Part shown: positions 26,637 through 35,285 of the stretch, piece after piece | How the letters are laid out: each line of letters opens with the position of its first letter | How positions within the stretch are numbered: the first letter of the stretch is position 1 | Source of the DNA: JBFXIE01 sp050176255 | Lineage (GTDB): Bacteria; Pseudomonadota; Gammaproteobacteria; Burkholderiales; Burkholderiaceae_C | Assembly (NCBI RefSeq): GCF_050176255.1 | Contig: NZ_JBFXIE010000018.1 | Reading direction: 5' to 3' (one strand) | DNA length: 58,313 bases | Notes under the pieces: model-generated | The model's database searches: none | Seen by the model: only the letters and a program-made list of their open reading frames with translations | Told to the model about the DNA's origin: nothing | Made by a program: the position numbers and the translations under genes

Positions 26637-28313
26637 TCAAGCCATGACGGCCTGCTCCCGTGTCTGTGGCGCGCGCTGCAGGCCCGAGACAATGGCGCGG
26701 ATCGATGCGGAGACGATGTTGCCGTCCATGCCGACGCCGTACACCGTGTGCTGCTCGTCCACACGCATCTCCACATAGGCCACGGCCTTGGCGCTGGCGC
26801 CTTCGCTGATGGCGTGCTCGTTGTAGTCGAGCACACGCACCTGGCGGTCAAGCGCTGCAGACACGGCCTGCACAAAAGCGTCGATAGGCCCCGTGCCTTC
26901 GCCCTCAATCTGCAAGCTGGCGCCCTGCCACTGCAGATCGGCGCTGAGCGACACTGCGCCGCTATCGCTGTGCATCTGATAGGTCGGCGTGATGGCCGAT
27001 TCGACGCGGTACTCGCGCTCGAACAGGCTCCACAGGTCTGCCGCTGTCAGTTCTTTGCCGCTGGCGTCCATCTCGCGCTGCACGGCCTGGCTGAACTCGA
27101 TCTGCAGGCGCCGCGGCAGCTGCAGGCCGTATTCGCTTTCCAGCAGGTACGAGATGCCGCCCTTGCCAGACTGGCTGTTGACGCGGATAACAGCCTCGTA
27201 ACTGCGCCCCAGATCCTTGGGATCGATGGGCAGGTAGGGCATGTCCCAGATGTCGCCCTCGCGGCGCGCGGCAAAGGCCTTCTTGATGGCGTCCTGGTGC
27301 GAGCCCGAAAACGAGGTGTAAACCAGGTCCCCGACGTAAGGATGGCGCGGATGCACTGACAACTGGTTGCAGTGCTCCACCGTGCTGCGGATGCTGTCGA
27401 TGTCAGAAAAATCCAGCCCCGGATGCACGCCCTGGATGTACATGTTGAGCGCCACGTTCACCACATCGAGGTTGCCCGTGCGCTCGCCGTTGCCAAAGAG
27501 GCAACCTTCAAGACGATCGGCGCCAGCCATCAAGGCCAACTCTGCCGCCGCCGTGCCGGTGCCGCGGTCGTTGTGCGGATGCACGGACAGCACGATGCCG
27601 TCCCTGCGCTGCAGGTGGCGATGCGTCCACTCGACCATGTCGGCAAACAGGTTGGGCGTGGAATGCTCGACCGTAGTGGGCAGGTTGATGATGCATTTCT
27701 TCTCGGGCGTGGGCTGCCACACCTCTGTCACCGCATCGATCACGCGCAGGGAAAACTGCAGCTCGGTGTCCGAATACATCTCGGGCGAGTACTGGAACGT
27801 CCAGTCGGTGCGCGGATACTGGGCAGCGATCTCCTTGAACATGCGCGCGTGGCTGGTGGCCAGCTCCACGATTTCATCCTCGCTCATGCCCAGCACCACG
27901 CGGCGCATCACCGGCGCGGTGGCGTTGTACAGGTGCACGATGGCCCGGGGCGCACCGGCCAAGGCCTCGAAGGTGCTGCGAATCAAAGGCTCGCGCGCCT
28001 GCGTCAGCACCTGAATGGTCACATCATCAGGAATGCGGTCTTCCTCGATGAGCTTGCGCACAAAGTCAAACTCGACCTGCGAAGCCGACGGAAACCCGAC
28101 CTCGATCTCCTTGAAGCCGATCTTCACCAATTGCACGAACATGCGCATCTTGCGTTCGATGTCCATGGGCTCGATCAGCGCCTGATTGCCGTCGCGCAGA
28201 TCCACGCTGCACCACACAGGAGGTTTTTCGATCACTGCATCGGGCCAGGTGCGGTCGCTCAGACGCACGGGGGCAAAGGGACGGTATTTGACAGAGGGGT
28301 TGCGCAGCATCAT
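26637..28313 (-). CDS. leuA: 2-isopropylmalate synthase (long LeuA type)
   Basis: A 558-residue isopropylmalate synthase of the longer class found in actinobacteria and some proteobacteria. The catalytic motif is VDLRDGNQALIEPM near residue 38, with the metal-binding stretch SVHPHNDRGTG near 240. It is the first gene behind the leucine attenuator and 53 bp upstream of the second leuA on the same strand. An in-frame ATG one codon later is equally possible. Confidence 0.94.
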   Translation of the reverse strand: MMLRNPSVKYRPFAPVRLSDRTWPDAVIEKPPVWCSVDLRDGNQALIEPMDIERKMRMFVQLVKIGFKEIEVGFPSASQVEFDFVRKLIEEDRIPDDVTIQVLTQAREPLIRSTFEALAGAPRAIVHLYNATAPVMRRVVLGMSEDEIVELATSHARMFKEIAAQYPRTDWTFQYSPEMYSDTELQFSLRVIDAVTEVWQPTPEKKCIINLPTTVEHSTPNLFADMVEWTHRHLQRRDGIVLSVHPHNDRGTGTAAAELALMAGADRLEGCLFGNGERTGNLDVVNVALNMYIQGVHPGLDFSDIDSIRSTVEHCNQLSVHPRHPYVGDLVYTSFSGSHQDAIKKAFAARREGDIWDMPYLPIDPKDLGRSYEAVIRVNSQSGKGGISYLLESEYGLQLPRRLQIEFSQAVQREMDASGKELTAADLWSLFEREYRVESAITPTYQMHSDSGAVSLSADLQWQGASLQIEGEGTGPIDAFVQAVSAALDRQVRVLDYNEHAISEGASAKAVAYVEMRVDEQHTVYGVGMDGNIVSASIRAIVSGLQRAPQTREQAVMA

Positions 28314-28362
28314 GGTTCTTTCTTTCGTGAGACAGGTCAATGAACGTGGCCAGTGCCCAGCA

Positions 28363-28406
28363 ACCCCCAAAACAAAAACGGCCCGTCGCTGGTGCTCACG
28401 GGCCGT
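28363..28406 (-). terminator. Leucine attenuator terminator
   Basis: On the minus strand a perfect 9-bp stem (ACGGCCCGT with ACGGGCCGT, 11-nt loop) is followed by TTTTTGTTTT. It lies between the leader peptide and leuA. The leader segment ACGGGC (28443-28448 on the minus strand) can pair with GCCCGT of the terminator's 5' arm, giving an alternative anti-terminator. Confidence 0.85.
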
Positions 28407-28434
28407 GGAAGTAGGTGTGTGTACGCGTGCGCTA

Positions 28435-28488
28435 CTAAGCCTGCCCGTTGGACAAAAAGGATAGTAGTGCTAGCGACATAAATTTCAT
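28435..28488 (-). CDS. leuL: Leucine leader peptide of the leuA operon
   Basis: A 17-codon ORF reading MKFMSLALLSFLSNGQA. Four of its residues are Leu, three of them CTA, a codon that looks rare against the CTG-dominated genes around it. Scarcity of charged Leu-tRNA would stall the ribosome on these codons and free the downstream RNA for anti-termination. It sits 29 bp upstream of the attenuator hairpin, the textbook layout for amino-acid operons. Confidence 0.8.
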   Translation of the reverse strand: MKFMSLALLSFLSNGQA

Positions 28489-28535
28489 GTAAACGACTCT
28501 AGCACAAAAGGATCACCGGGCACTGCAACGCGGGA

Positions 28536-29369
28536 TCACTCATGCAGCCCGCGCTCTTCAGGTTCGTCCGTGGAGGTGCTGATCACGCTGGCACGGTACC
28601 CCTTGGCGCGCCGCCAAGCGTACACGCCGTAGCCGCTGGTGCCGTAGATCACAAAGAGGCAGAACAATACGGTGGGCGCATGAATGTTGATGATGGCGAT
28701 CGCCAGCACGATGAGCACAATGGATGCAAACGGCACGCTTTTCTTCAGGCGCAAGTCCTTGAAGCTGTAAAACGGGGCATTGGTCACCATGGTGAGGCCG
28801 GCATACAGCGTCAGCGCAAACATCACCCAGGTCAGCTGGAGCCAGCTCAGCAGCCCGTCCTGGCCCTGCTCCAGCCCGGCATCGGACAGCAGCCAGATGA
28901 AGCCGGTGACCAGCGCTGCGGCGGCGGGCGACGGCAGGCCCTGAAACCAGCGTCTGTCCACAGTCCCTGTGTTGACATTGAAGCGCGCCAGGCGCAACGC
29001 CGCACACGAGCAATAGACAAACGCCGCAATCCAGCCCCAGCGCCCCAGACTGCTGAGCGCCCACTCATAGGCAATCAGGGCCGGCGCTACGCCAAACGAC
29101 ACCATGTCTGACAGCGAGTCCATCTGCTCGCCAAACGCGCTCTGGGTGTTGGTCATGCGCGCCACACGGCCGTCCAGGCTATCGAGCACCATGGCGCAGA
29201 AGACGCCCGCCGCAGCCAAGTCGAAGCGGCCGTTCATGGCCATGACAATGGCATAAAACCCGCCAAACAAAGCCGCCAGCGTGATCAGGTTGGGCAAGAC
29301 GTAAATGCCCTTGCGCCGCTTGTGTACCACCGCGACAGGGTTTACGGCGTCGCCATTTCCATCATGCAT
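28536..29369 (-). CDS. pssA: CDP-diacylglycerol--serine O-phosphatidyltransferase
   Basis: A 277-residue inner-membrane enzyme that makes phosphatidylserine, the precursor of phosphatidylethanolamine. The CDP-alcohol phosphotransferase motif D-x2-DGxxAR-x8-G-x3-D-x3-D reads DSLDGRVARM, then GEQMDSLSD, near residue 63. Several hydrophobic helices follow. It lies between ilvC and leuA, as in many Burkholderiales, with its own terminator-bounded space on each side. Confidence 0.93.
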   Translation of the reverse strand: MHDGNGDAVNPVAVVHKRRKGIYVLPNLITLAALFGGFYAIVMAMNGRFDLAAAGVFCAMVLDSLDGRVARMTNTQSAFGEQMDSLSDMVSFGVAPALIAYEWALSSLGRWGWIAAFVYCSCAALRLARFNVNTGTVDRRWFQGLPSPAAAALVTGFIWLLSDAGLEQGQDGLLSWLQLTWVMFALTLYAGLTMVTNAPFYSFKDLRLKKSVPFASIVLIVLAIAIINIHAPTVLFCLFVIYGTSGYGVYAWRRAKGYRASVISTSTDEPEERGLHE

Positions 29370-29490
29370 TAAATCGACCTCCAGCGCCCGTAAGTAAAGC
29401 GCAAGCAGCTATCAAAAAAATAGTAACCGACAGCGTGCCGGACAGCGCGCCAGCGCGCAAAAAAAGCTGGCAGTGTAGCCGCGCCACCCC

Positions 29491-29518
29491 ACGCAAAAAA
29501 GGCCACCGAAGTGGCCTT
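29491..29518 (-). terminator. Intrinsic terminator after ilvC
   Basis: The stem GGCCAC-CGAA-GTGGCC (29501-29516) is followed on the minus strand by TTTTTT. It is 28 bp beyond the ilvC stop and would end the ilvB-ilvN-ilvC transcript before pssA. Confidence 0.85.
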
Positions 29519-29543
29519 GGCGTGCACTGGCTGCGCAGGCAGA

Positions 29544-30560
29544 TCAGTTACGGGTCTGATCGACCAGCTTGTTCTTGGCAATCCAGGGCATCATGGCGCG
29601 CAGCTGGGCACCCACCACTTCGATGCTGTGGTCGGCGGTGTTGCGGCGGCGGGCCGTCATGCTCGGGTAGTTCAGGCGGCCTTCCTGGATGAACATCTTG
29701 GCGTAGTCGCCGTTCTGGATGCGCTTCAGGGCGTTGCGCATGGCTTTGCGCGACTCTTCGTTGATGACTTCGGGACCGGTCACATACTCACCGAACTCGG
29801 CATTGTTCGAGATCGAGTAGTTCATGTTGGCGATGCCGCCTTCGTAGATCAGGTCCACGATCAATTTCAGCTCGTGCAGACACTCGAAGTAGGCCATCTC
29901 AGGGGCGTAACCGGCTTCGACCAGGGTCTCGTAACCCATCTTGATCAGCTCGACAGCGCCGCCACACAGCACGGCCTGCTCGCCGAACAGGTCGGTCTCG
30001 GTCTCTTCCTTGAAGTTGGTCTCAATGATGCCGGCCTTGCCGCCACCGTTGGCCATGGCGTAGCTCAGGGCCAGGTCACGGGCCTTGCCGGACTTGTCCT
30101 GGTGCACGGCCACGAGGTGGGGCACGCCACCGCCCTGGGTGTAGGTGTTGCGCACGGTGTGACCCGGGGCCTTGGGGGCGACCATCCACACGTCCAGGTC
30201 GGCGCGGGGCACGACCTGGTTGTAGTGCACGTTGAAACCGTGGGCAAAGGCCAGCGAAGCGCCCTGCTTGATGTTGGGCTCGACGTTGTTCTTGTACACC
30301 TCTGCGATCTGCTCGTCGGGCAGCAGGATCATGACCACATCGGCTTCCTTGACCGCGTCGTTCACTTCCTTGACCGTCAGACCGGCTTTGCCGACCTTGT
30401 CCCAAGAGGCACCGCCCTTGCGCAGGCCAACGACGACCTTGACGCCGCTGTCGTTCAGGTTTTGTGCATGGGCGTGGCCCTGCGAGCCGTAGCCGATGAT
30501 GGCCACGGTCTTGCCCTTGATCAGGCTCAGGTCACAGTCTTTGTCGTAGAAAACTTTCAT
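29544..30560 (-). CDS. ilvC: Ketol-acid reductoisomerase (NADP+)
   Basis: A 338-residue class I enzyme that isomerises and reduces acetolactate in valine, isoleucine and leucine synthesis. The N-terminal NADPH-binding motif GYGSQGHAHAQNL is near residue 25. The C-terminal domain holds the Mg-binding acidic residues (DLFGEQAVLCGG and ECLHELKLIVD). Third gene of the ilvBNC operon. Confidence 0.97.
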   Translation of the reverse strand: MKVFYDKDCDLSLIKGKTVAIIGYGSQGHAHAQNLNDSGVKVVVGLRKGGASWDKVGKAGLTVKEVNDAVKEADVVMILLPDEQIAEVYKNNVEPNIKQGASLAFAHGFNVHYNQVVPRADLDVWMVAPKAPGHTVRNTYTQGGGVPHLVAVHQDKSGKARDLALSYAMANGGGKAGIIETNFKEETETDLFGEQAVLCGGAVELIKMGYETLVEAGYAPEMAYFECLHELKLIVDLIYEGGIANMNYSISNNAEFGEYVTGPEVINEESRKAMRNALKRIQNGDYAKMFIQEGRLNYPSMTARRRNTADHSIEVVGAQLRAMMPWIAKNKLVDQTRN

Positions 30561-30613
30561 GGTCGCTCCGGTTGAAATTGTGTGTTTGGTTGATTGAAAA
30601 GCGGTGGATTGTC

Positions 30614-31105
30614 TTACACGCGCAGGATGCGCTCACCCCGGCCGATGCCGCTGGCGCCGGTGCGCACGGTCTCCAGGATGGCCGTGCGGTCGATGGCCTG
30701 CAAAAAAGCATCGTTCTTGGTCTGGTCGCCGGTCAGCTCGATGGTGTAGCTCTTGTCGGTCACGTCGATGATGCGGCCGCGGAAGATGTCGGCCATGCGC
30801 TTCATCTCCTCGCGCTCCTTGCCCACGGCCCGCACCTTCACCATCATGAGCTCGCGTTCGGTGTATGCGCCCTCGGTCAGATCCACCACCTTCACCACCT
30901 CGATCAGGCGGTTAAGGTGCTTGGTGATCTGCTCGATCACGTCTTCCGAGCCCGCGGTCTCGATCGTCATGCGCGACAGCGATGGATCCTCGGTGGGCGC
31001 CACGGTGAGCGATTCAATGTTGTAACCACGCGCCGAGAACAGGCCCACGACGCGCGACAGCGCGCCGGGTTCGTTTTCCAGCAAGACAGCAATGATGTGT
31101 TTCAT
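30614..31105 (-). CDS. ilvN: Acetolactate synthase small (regulatory) subunit
   Basis: A 163-residue regulatory subunit with an N-terminal ACT domain (MKHIIAVLLENEPGALSRVV) that gives valine feedback inhibition to IlvB. Length matches the IlvH/IlvN family. It sits between ilvB and ilvC. The ATG at 31105 begins exactly at the conserved domain. Confidence 0.96.
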   Translation of the reverse strand: MKHIIAVLLENEPGALSRVVGLFSARGYNIESLTVAPTEDPSLSRMTIETAGSEDVIEQITKHLNRLIEVVKVVDLTEGAYTERELMMVKVRAVGKEREEMKRMADIFRGRIIDVTDKSYTIELTGDQTKNDAFLQAIDRTAILETVRTGASGIGRGERILRV

Positions 31106-31235
31106 AAGTCCAGATTCCTCTTTTTGCGACGGCAGCACGATCCAAAGAACGATCGCAGAAAACCACCGTTTTTCGCTGCCCTCGCCCGCACACGGTAATG
31201 CCCGGGTTTGGCAGGCAATAGATTCGTCAATATGC

Positions 31236-31292
31236 TATTTAATTGATAGCTTGTAGCGCCCGACAATCAAGGGCTACAGGCCTTTTTTGCAC
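31236..31292 (+). repeat. Dispersed inverted repeat, copy 5 (ilvB-ilvN spacer)
   Basis: Reads TTGATAGCTTGTAGCGCC, a spacer, then AAGGGCTACAGGCCTTTTTT. It lies directly after the ilvB stop codon in the 187-bp space before ilvN. The rest of that space shows no gene. Confidence 0.75.
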
Positions 31293-33086
31293 TTAAAGGT
31301 CTTCCGACCCCAGCAACATCTCGGTGATGCCCTTGCCAGCCTGCACCATCGGGAACACGTTCTCGGTGGGGTCGGTGCGAAAGTCCATGAACACGGTGCG
31401 ATCCTTGAGCTTGCGCGCCTCGCGCAGCGCTGGCTCCACATCTTTGGGGTGTTCGATCAGCATGCCCACATGGCCATAGGCCTCGGCCAGCTTGACGAAG
31501 TTGGGCAACGCATCCATGTAGCTGTGGCTGTAGCGGCCGGAGTACTCGATCTCCTGCCACTGGCGCACCATGCCCAGGTAGCGGTTGTTGAGCGACACAA
31601 CCTTGATCGGCGTGTTGTACTGCAGACAGGTTGACAGTTCCTGGATGTTCATCTGCACCGAGCCTTCGCCGGTGATGCAGAACACCTCGGCCTGCGGCTT
31701 GGCCAGCTTGATGCCCATGGCGTAGGGAATGCCCACGCCCATGGTGCCCAGGCCACCCGAGTTGATCCAGCGGCGCGGCTCGTCAAATTTGTAGAACTGC
31801 GCGGCCCACATCTGGTGCTGCCCCACGTCGGAGGTGATGTAGGTATCCGCGTCGCGGGTCATGTTCCACAGCGTCTCGATCACGTACTGGGGCTTGATGA
31901 CCTCGGTGTTGCCACGGTCATACTTGAGGCAGTCGCGCCCGCGCCAGGCCTCGATCTGATCCCACCAGGACGACAAGGCGCCGGCATCGGGGCGTGTCGA
32001 GGCTTCGCGGATCATGGCGATCAGCTCTGTCAGCACCTCTTTCACATCGCCCACGATGGGGATGTCGACCTTGACGCGCTTGGAGATGCTCGACGGATCG
32101 ATGTCGATGTGGATGATCTTGCGATCGTTTTGCGCGAAGTGCCTGGGATTGCCGATCACGCGGTCGTCGAAGCGCGCGCCCACGGCCAGCAGCACGTCGC
32201 AGTTTTGCATGGCGTTGTTGGCCTCGATGGTGCCGTGCATGCCCAGCATGCCCAGGAACTTGCGATCAGTCGCCGGGTAGGCACCCAGGCCCATCAGCGT
32301 GTTGGTAACCGGGTAACCCAGCATGTCCACCAGCGTGCGCAGCTCGGCAGTGGCATTACCCAGCAGCACGCCGCCGCCGGTGTAGATGTAAGGACGCTTG
32401 GCCGTCAGCAGCAGTTGCAGCGCCTTGCGGATCTGGCCGCCATGCCCCTTCCTGACGGGGTTGTAGGAGCGCATCTCCACACTTGCGGGGTAGCCGTGAA
32501 AGGCGGTCTTCTTGAAAGAAACGTCCTTCGGGATATCCACCACCACGGGGCCGGGGCGACCGGTGCGCGCGATGTGGAAGGCTTTTTTCAGCGTCAACGC
32601 AAGGTCGCGCACGTCCTTGACCAGGAAGTTGTGCTTGACAATGGGGCGCGTGATGCCCACCGTGTCGCACTCCTGGAAGGCATCCAGCCCGATGGCGGCA
32701 GTGGGCACCTGGCCGGAGATGATCACCATGGGGATCGAATCCATGTAGGCCGTGGCGATACCGGTGACGGCATTCGTCAGCCCGGGGCCGGAAGTCACCA
32801 GCGCCACACCCACTTCGCCTGTGGCACGCGCGTAGCCATCGGCGGCGTGCACGGCCGCCTGTTCATGGCGCACCAGAACGTGCTGGATGGTGTCTTGCTT
32901 GTACAGCGCGTCGTAGATGTAAAGCACGGCCCCGCCGGGATAGCCCCACATGTACTGGACGTTCTCGGCCTGCAGGGCCTTGACAAGGATTTCAGCGCCC
33001 ATCAGATCCTGAGGGCCTGTTGCGTGTGAGGGAGTGCCGTGAGTCGCGGCAGCGGCCGAAGTGAGTTCGGCTTTGGAGATTTCCAT
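31293..33086 (-). CDS. ilvB: Acetolactate synthase large (catalytic) subunit
   Basis: A 597-residue thiamine-pyrophosphate enzyme that condenses pyruvate with pyruvate or 2-oxobutyrate, the first common step of branched-chain amino-acid synthesis. The catalytic Glu is in VRHEQAAVHAADGYAR. The TPP/Mg motif GEGSVQMNIQELSTCLQYN is near residue 470. The ATG at 33086, preceded by AAAGG, is preferred to a TTG two codons earlier. Confidence 0.96.
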   Translation of the reverse strand: MEISKAELTSAAAATHGTPSHATGPQDLMGAEILVKALQAENVQYMWGYPGGAVLYIYDALYKQDTIQHVLVRHEQAAVHAADGYARATGEVGVALVTSGPGLTNAVTGIATAYMDSIPMVIISGQVPTAAIGLDAFQECDTVGITRPIVKHNFLVKDVRDLALTLKKAFHIARTGRPGPVVVDIPKDVSFKKTAFHGYPASVEMRSYNPVRKGHGGQIRKALQLLLTAKRPYIYTGGGVLLGNATAELRTLVDMLGYPVTNTLMGLGAYPATDRKFLGMLGMHGTIEANNAMQNCDVLLAVGARFDDRVIGNPRHFAQNDRKIIHIDIDPSSISKRVKVDIPIVGDVKEVLTELIAMIREASTRPDAGALSSWWDQIEAWRGRDCLKYDRGNTEVIKPQYVIETLWNMTRDADTYITSDVGQHQMWAAQFYKFDEPRRWINSGGLGTMGVGIPYAMGIKLAKPQAEVFCITGEGSVQMNIQELSTCLQYNTPIKVVSLNNRYLGMVRQWQEIEYSGRYSHSYMDALPNFVKLAEAYGHVGMLIEHPKDVEPALREARKLKDRTVFMDFRTDPTENVFPMVQAGKGITEMLLGSEDL

Positions 33087-33375
33087 GATCAACCTTTGCG
33101 AATTTCTCTAACGAAAAACCTTGGGTGCCCCTCGAACGTGCTCTCGTGAAGCCGACTCGGGACTTGAGGCCTCGACCATAGGCGCTAGGAGTGCTACGCC
33201 GGATCGAGACCCGTTTGCCTTTTTGAATTGCAGCACGGATTATTGCACCGCAACACCGTGTTTCGGGCACAAGCGTAAAAATTCAATCTGAATGCCATAA
33301 TCCGCTGTTTGAAGTTTGCGCCATGAGCCCGTCTCGCCGCAGCACTTTTGCCGGTCCATCACAGGCCTATTTCTT
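33087..33375. promoter_or_regulatory. Divergent control region of ilvB and the sigma-factor gene
   Basis: A 289-bp intergenic stretch between two divergent genes, so it must hold promoters for both. On the ilvB side the leader could encode a 34-residue Cys-rich peptide (33298 down to 33194) that is not rich in branched-chain residues. No terminator-like attenuator comparable to that of leuA is visible, so the mode of ilvB regulation cannot be stated from sequence. Confidence 0.4.
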
Positions 33376-33945
33376 TTGGCAACCGAACAAGAGCTTTCCG
33401 AATTCCTCAAGAGCGTGGAAAAGCGCGCTTTCAAGCGCACGCTGTACCATGTCCGCAACGAGGAAGCAGCCCTGGACATCGTTCAGGACAGCATGCTCAA
33501 GCTCGCCGAACACTATGGCGACAAGCCGCCGGGCGAATTGCCCATGCTGTTTCACCGCATCCTGTCCAACTCCACGCTGGACTGGTTTCGCCGCCAGAAA
33601 ACCCGCAACGCGCTGTTTTCCAGCCTGAGCGACTTTGAGGGCCCGAACGAAGATGGCGCAGACTTCGATTTTCTCGAAGTCCATTCCGGCACGCCTGCGG
33701 GCGAGACGGTACAAAGCACCGAAGATCTCGTGCGGCGATCACAGGTGCTGCGCGACATCGAGTTGGAGATCCAGCAATTGCCAGCGCGTCAACGAGAGGC
33801 ATTCCTGATGCGTTACTGGGAAGAAATGGACGTCGCGGAGACGGCAGCCGCCATGGGTTGCTCTGAAGGCAGTGTCAAGACACACTGCTTTCGCGCCATC
33901 CAAACCCTCAGCAAGGCACTGAAGGCCAAAGGAATCGTGCTATGA
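33376..33945 (+). CDS. ECF-type RNA polymerase sigma factor
   Basis: A 189-residue sigma-70 family factor. Region 2 (AALDIVQDSMLKLAEHY) and region 4 (LPARQREAFLMRYWEEMDVA, then a helix-turn-helix ending EGSVKTH) are clear, with a linker of about 60 residues. The TTG at 33376 is chosen because the homologous domain begins with ATEQELSEFL; a TTG 20 codons earlier is the alternative. Its stop overlaps the start of a single-TM DUF3619 protein (ATGA), the usual sigma/anti-sigma arrangement. Target promoters are unknown. Confidence 0.85.
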   Translation: MATEQELSEFLKSVEKRAFKRTLYHVRNEEAALDIVQDSMLKLAEHYGDKPPGELPMLFHRILSNSTLDWFRRQKTRNALFSSLSDFEGPNEDGADFDFLEVHSGTPAGETVQSTEDLVRRSQVLRDIELEIQQLPARQREAFLMRYWEEMDVAETAAAMGCSEGSVKTHCFRAIQTLSKALKAKGIVL

Positions 33946-34403
33946 ACCGACCCCCAGAACTCCCCACAGAGACCATTCAGGCTGCTGATGCTTATGCGCG
34001 CCGCATTGCCTCGTGCCTCACCCTGAGCAACGCCGACCTGCCGTACGACATCACCGAGCGCCTGCGCGCCGCGCGCACCCAGGCGCTGGCCAGGCGCAAG
34101 CGGCCCGCGGCGCAACCGGCGCGCCGCGCATCAGTGGCCAAGCAAGTGCACTCGAGCGGCTCCACCGCCACTTTGGGAGGCTGGGGCAGCGAGGGCGGCA
34201 ACTGGTGGCGCGCCTTGGTTTCGGCCATACCGCTGACGGCACTGGCCGTGGGCTTGGTGTTCGTGAACCTGGTGCAAGACGAAACCGTGGCCAACGAGAT
34301 CGCGGAAGTGGACTCCGCATTGCTCACGGACGACCTGCCTCCTTCCGCCTATGCTGACCCGGGCTTTCTTCAGTTCCTGAAAACAGCGAACCAGGCGCAA
34401 TAA
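33942..34403 (+). CDS. DUF3619 membrane protein, candidate anti-sigma factor
   Basis: A 153-residue protein of the DUF3619 family. The N-terminal ~85 residues are soluble and Arg-rich. One transmembrane helix (residues about 92-107, ALVSAIPLTALAVGLVFVNL) is followed by a short acidic periplasmic tail. The overlap with the sigma-factor gene and the one-helix layout suggest an anti-sigma role, but no zinc-finger anti-sigma motif is visible, so this is inference. Confidence 0.8.
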   Translation: MNRPPELPTETIQAADAYARRIASCLTLSNADLPYDITERLRAARTQALARRKRPAAQPARRASVAKQVHSSGSTATLGGWGSEGGNWWRALVSAIPLTALAVGLVFVNLVQDETVANEIAEVDSALLTDDLPPSAYADPGFLQFLKTANQAQ

Positions 34404-34426
34404 GCCCAGCTCCTGCCAACGCCCGC

Positions 34427-35254
34427 ATGCACGCAACATCCGCCCCAGCCCCACGCCACGCAATGCCAGCATTTGTGCTGGCTTTTGTATTGTTGGGCAC
34501 GCTGGCACTGGCGGGCTGGTGGGTTGCTGCGTACACACGTGTAGCGCCCAGTACTCCTGTGCCACTGCAGGCCCTGGGTACTGGCACGCACCGGGCCCTG
34601 GGCAAGTCTCAGCTAACGCCACAGCCCGAGGCTTCGCCCCTCTGGAGTGAGCTGAGCACGCCTCAGAAGGAAGCCCTGTATCCGCTAGCCAATCGCTGGA
34701 GCCTGCTCAGCGAGGTGCAAAAGCGCAATTGGCTTCATCTTGCGGCTGGCTTTCATGCTCTCTCCCCCGAAGAACAAACGAAGATGCTCGAGCGCATCAC
34801 CGATTGGGCGAGCCTGAGCGCTCAGCAGCGCAGCCAGGCGCGACTGAACTTTGCCGCAGCGGCCAAGCTGCCCGCTGAAAGCAAACGTGCCCAGTGGGAG
34901 GCCTACCAGGCTCTTAGCGCCGAAGAGAAAAAACGACTGGCAGCCAAGGCGGCGCCCAAGCCTGCCGGCGCAGCAACGGCGGTTCGGCCCGTATCCCCCA
35001 AGAAGTTGGCGCGCGTGCCGGCCGCCATCAACACCCCGCCAGCGGTACCCAATCCGCCCAAGATCGTCGTGCCTGAGCCTTCGCACATCCCGCAGGCGCT
35101 ACCGGTTGCGCCACCCACCGTTGTAGAGACGGCTCCCGTTTCCATGCCTTCTGCGGTAGCTGCGTCGCTGCCTCCGCTACGACCAGCCTCCGAGCCCGAA
35201 CCCTGGGCTGCCCCCACCCAGGATCAGGCAACGCCGGGGTACCCGTCCCAGTAA
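34427..35254 (+). CDS. DUF3106 domain membrane-anchored protein
   Basis: A 275-residue protein with one N-terminal transmembrane segment (residues about 10-30), then a periplasmic DUF3106 domain (about 65-160). That domain is built from helical repeats with spaced Leu/Trp (LWSELSTPQKEAL, WASLSAQQRSQA, YQALSAEEKKRL). A long Pro/Ala-rich tail follows. Function unknown. It is 23 bp after the DUF3619 gene and probably co-transcribed with the sigma factor. Confidence 0.8.
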   Translation: MHATSAPAPRHAMPAFVLAFVLLGTLALAGWWVAAYTRVAPSTPVPLQALGTGTHRALGKSQLTPQPEASPLWSELSTPQKEALYPLANRWSLLSEVQKRNWLHLAAGFHALSPEEQTKMLERITDWASLSAQQRSQARLNFAAAAKLPAESKRAQWEAYQALSAEEKKRLAAKAAPKPAGAATAVRPVSPKKLARVPAAINTPPAVPNPPKIVVPEPSHIPQALPVAPPTVVETAPVSMPSAVAASLPPLRPASEPEPWAAPTQDQATPGYPSQ

Positions 35255-35285
35255 ACTCGGCGCACTGCAACCGCGACTTTTTTGC

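Noticed and set aside
28459..28510. Possible tenth copy of the dispersed repeat overlapping the leucine leader peptide
   Set aside because: It shares GCTAGCG and CTAGC-CAAAA words, but spacing and arms do not fit, and the leader peptide explains the sequence better.
29400..29430. Half copy of the dispersed repeat (AGCTATCAAAAAAATAG) between pssA and ilvC
   Set aside because: Only one arm is recognisable, too short to count as a family member.
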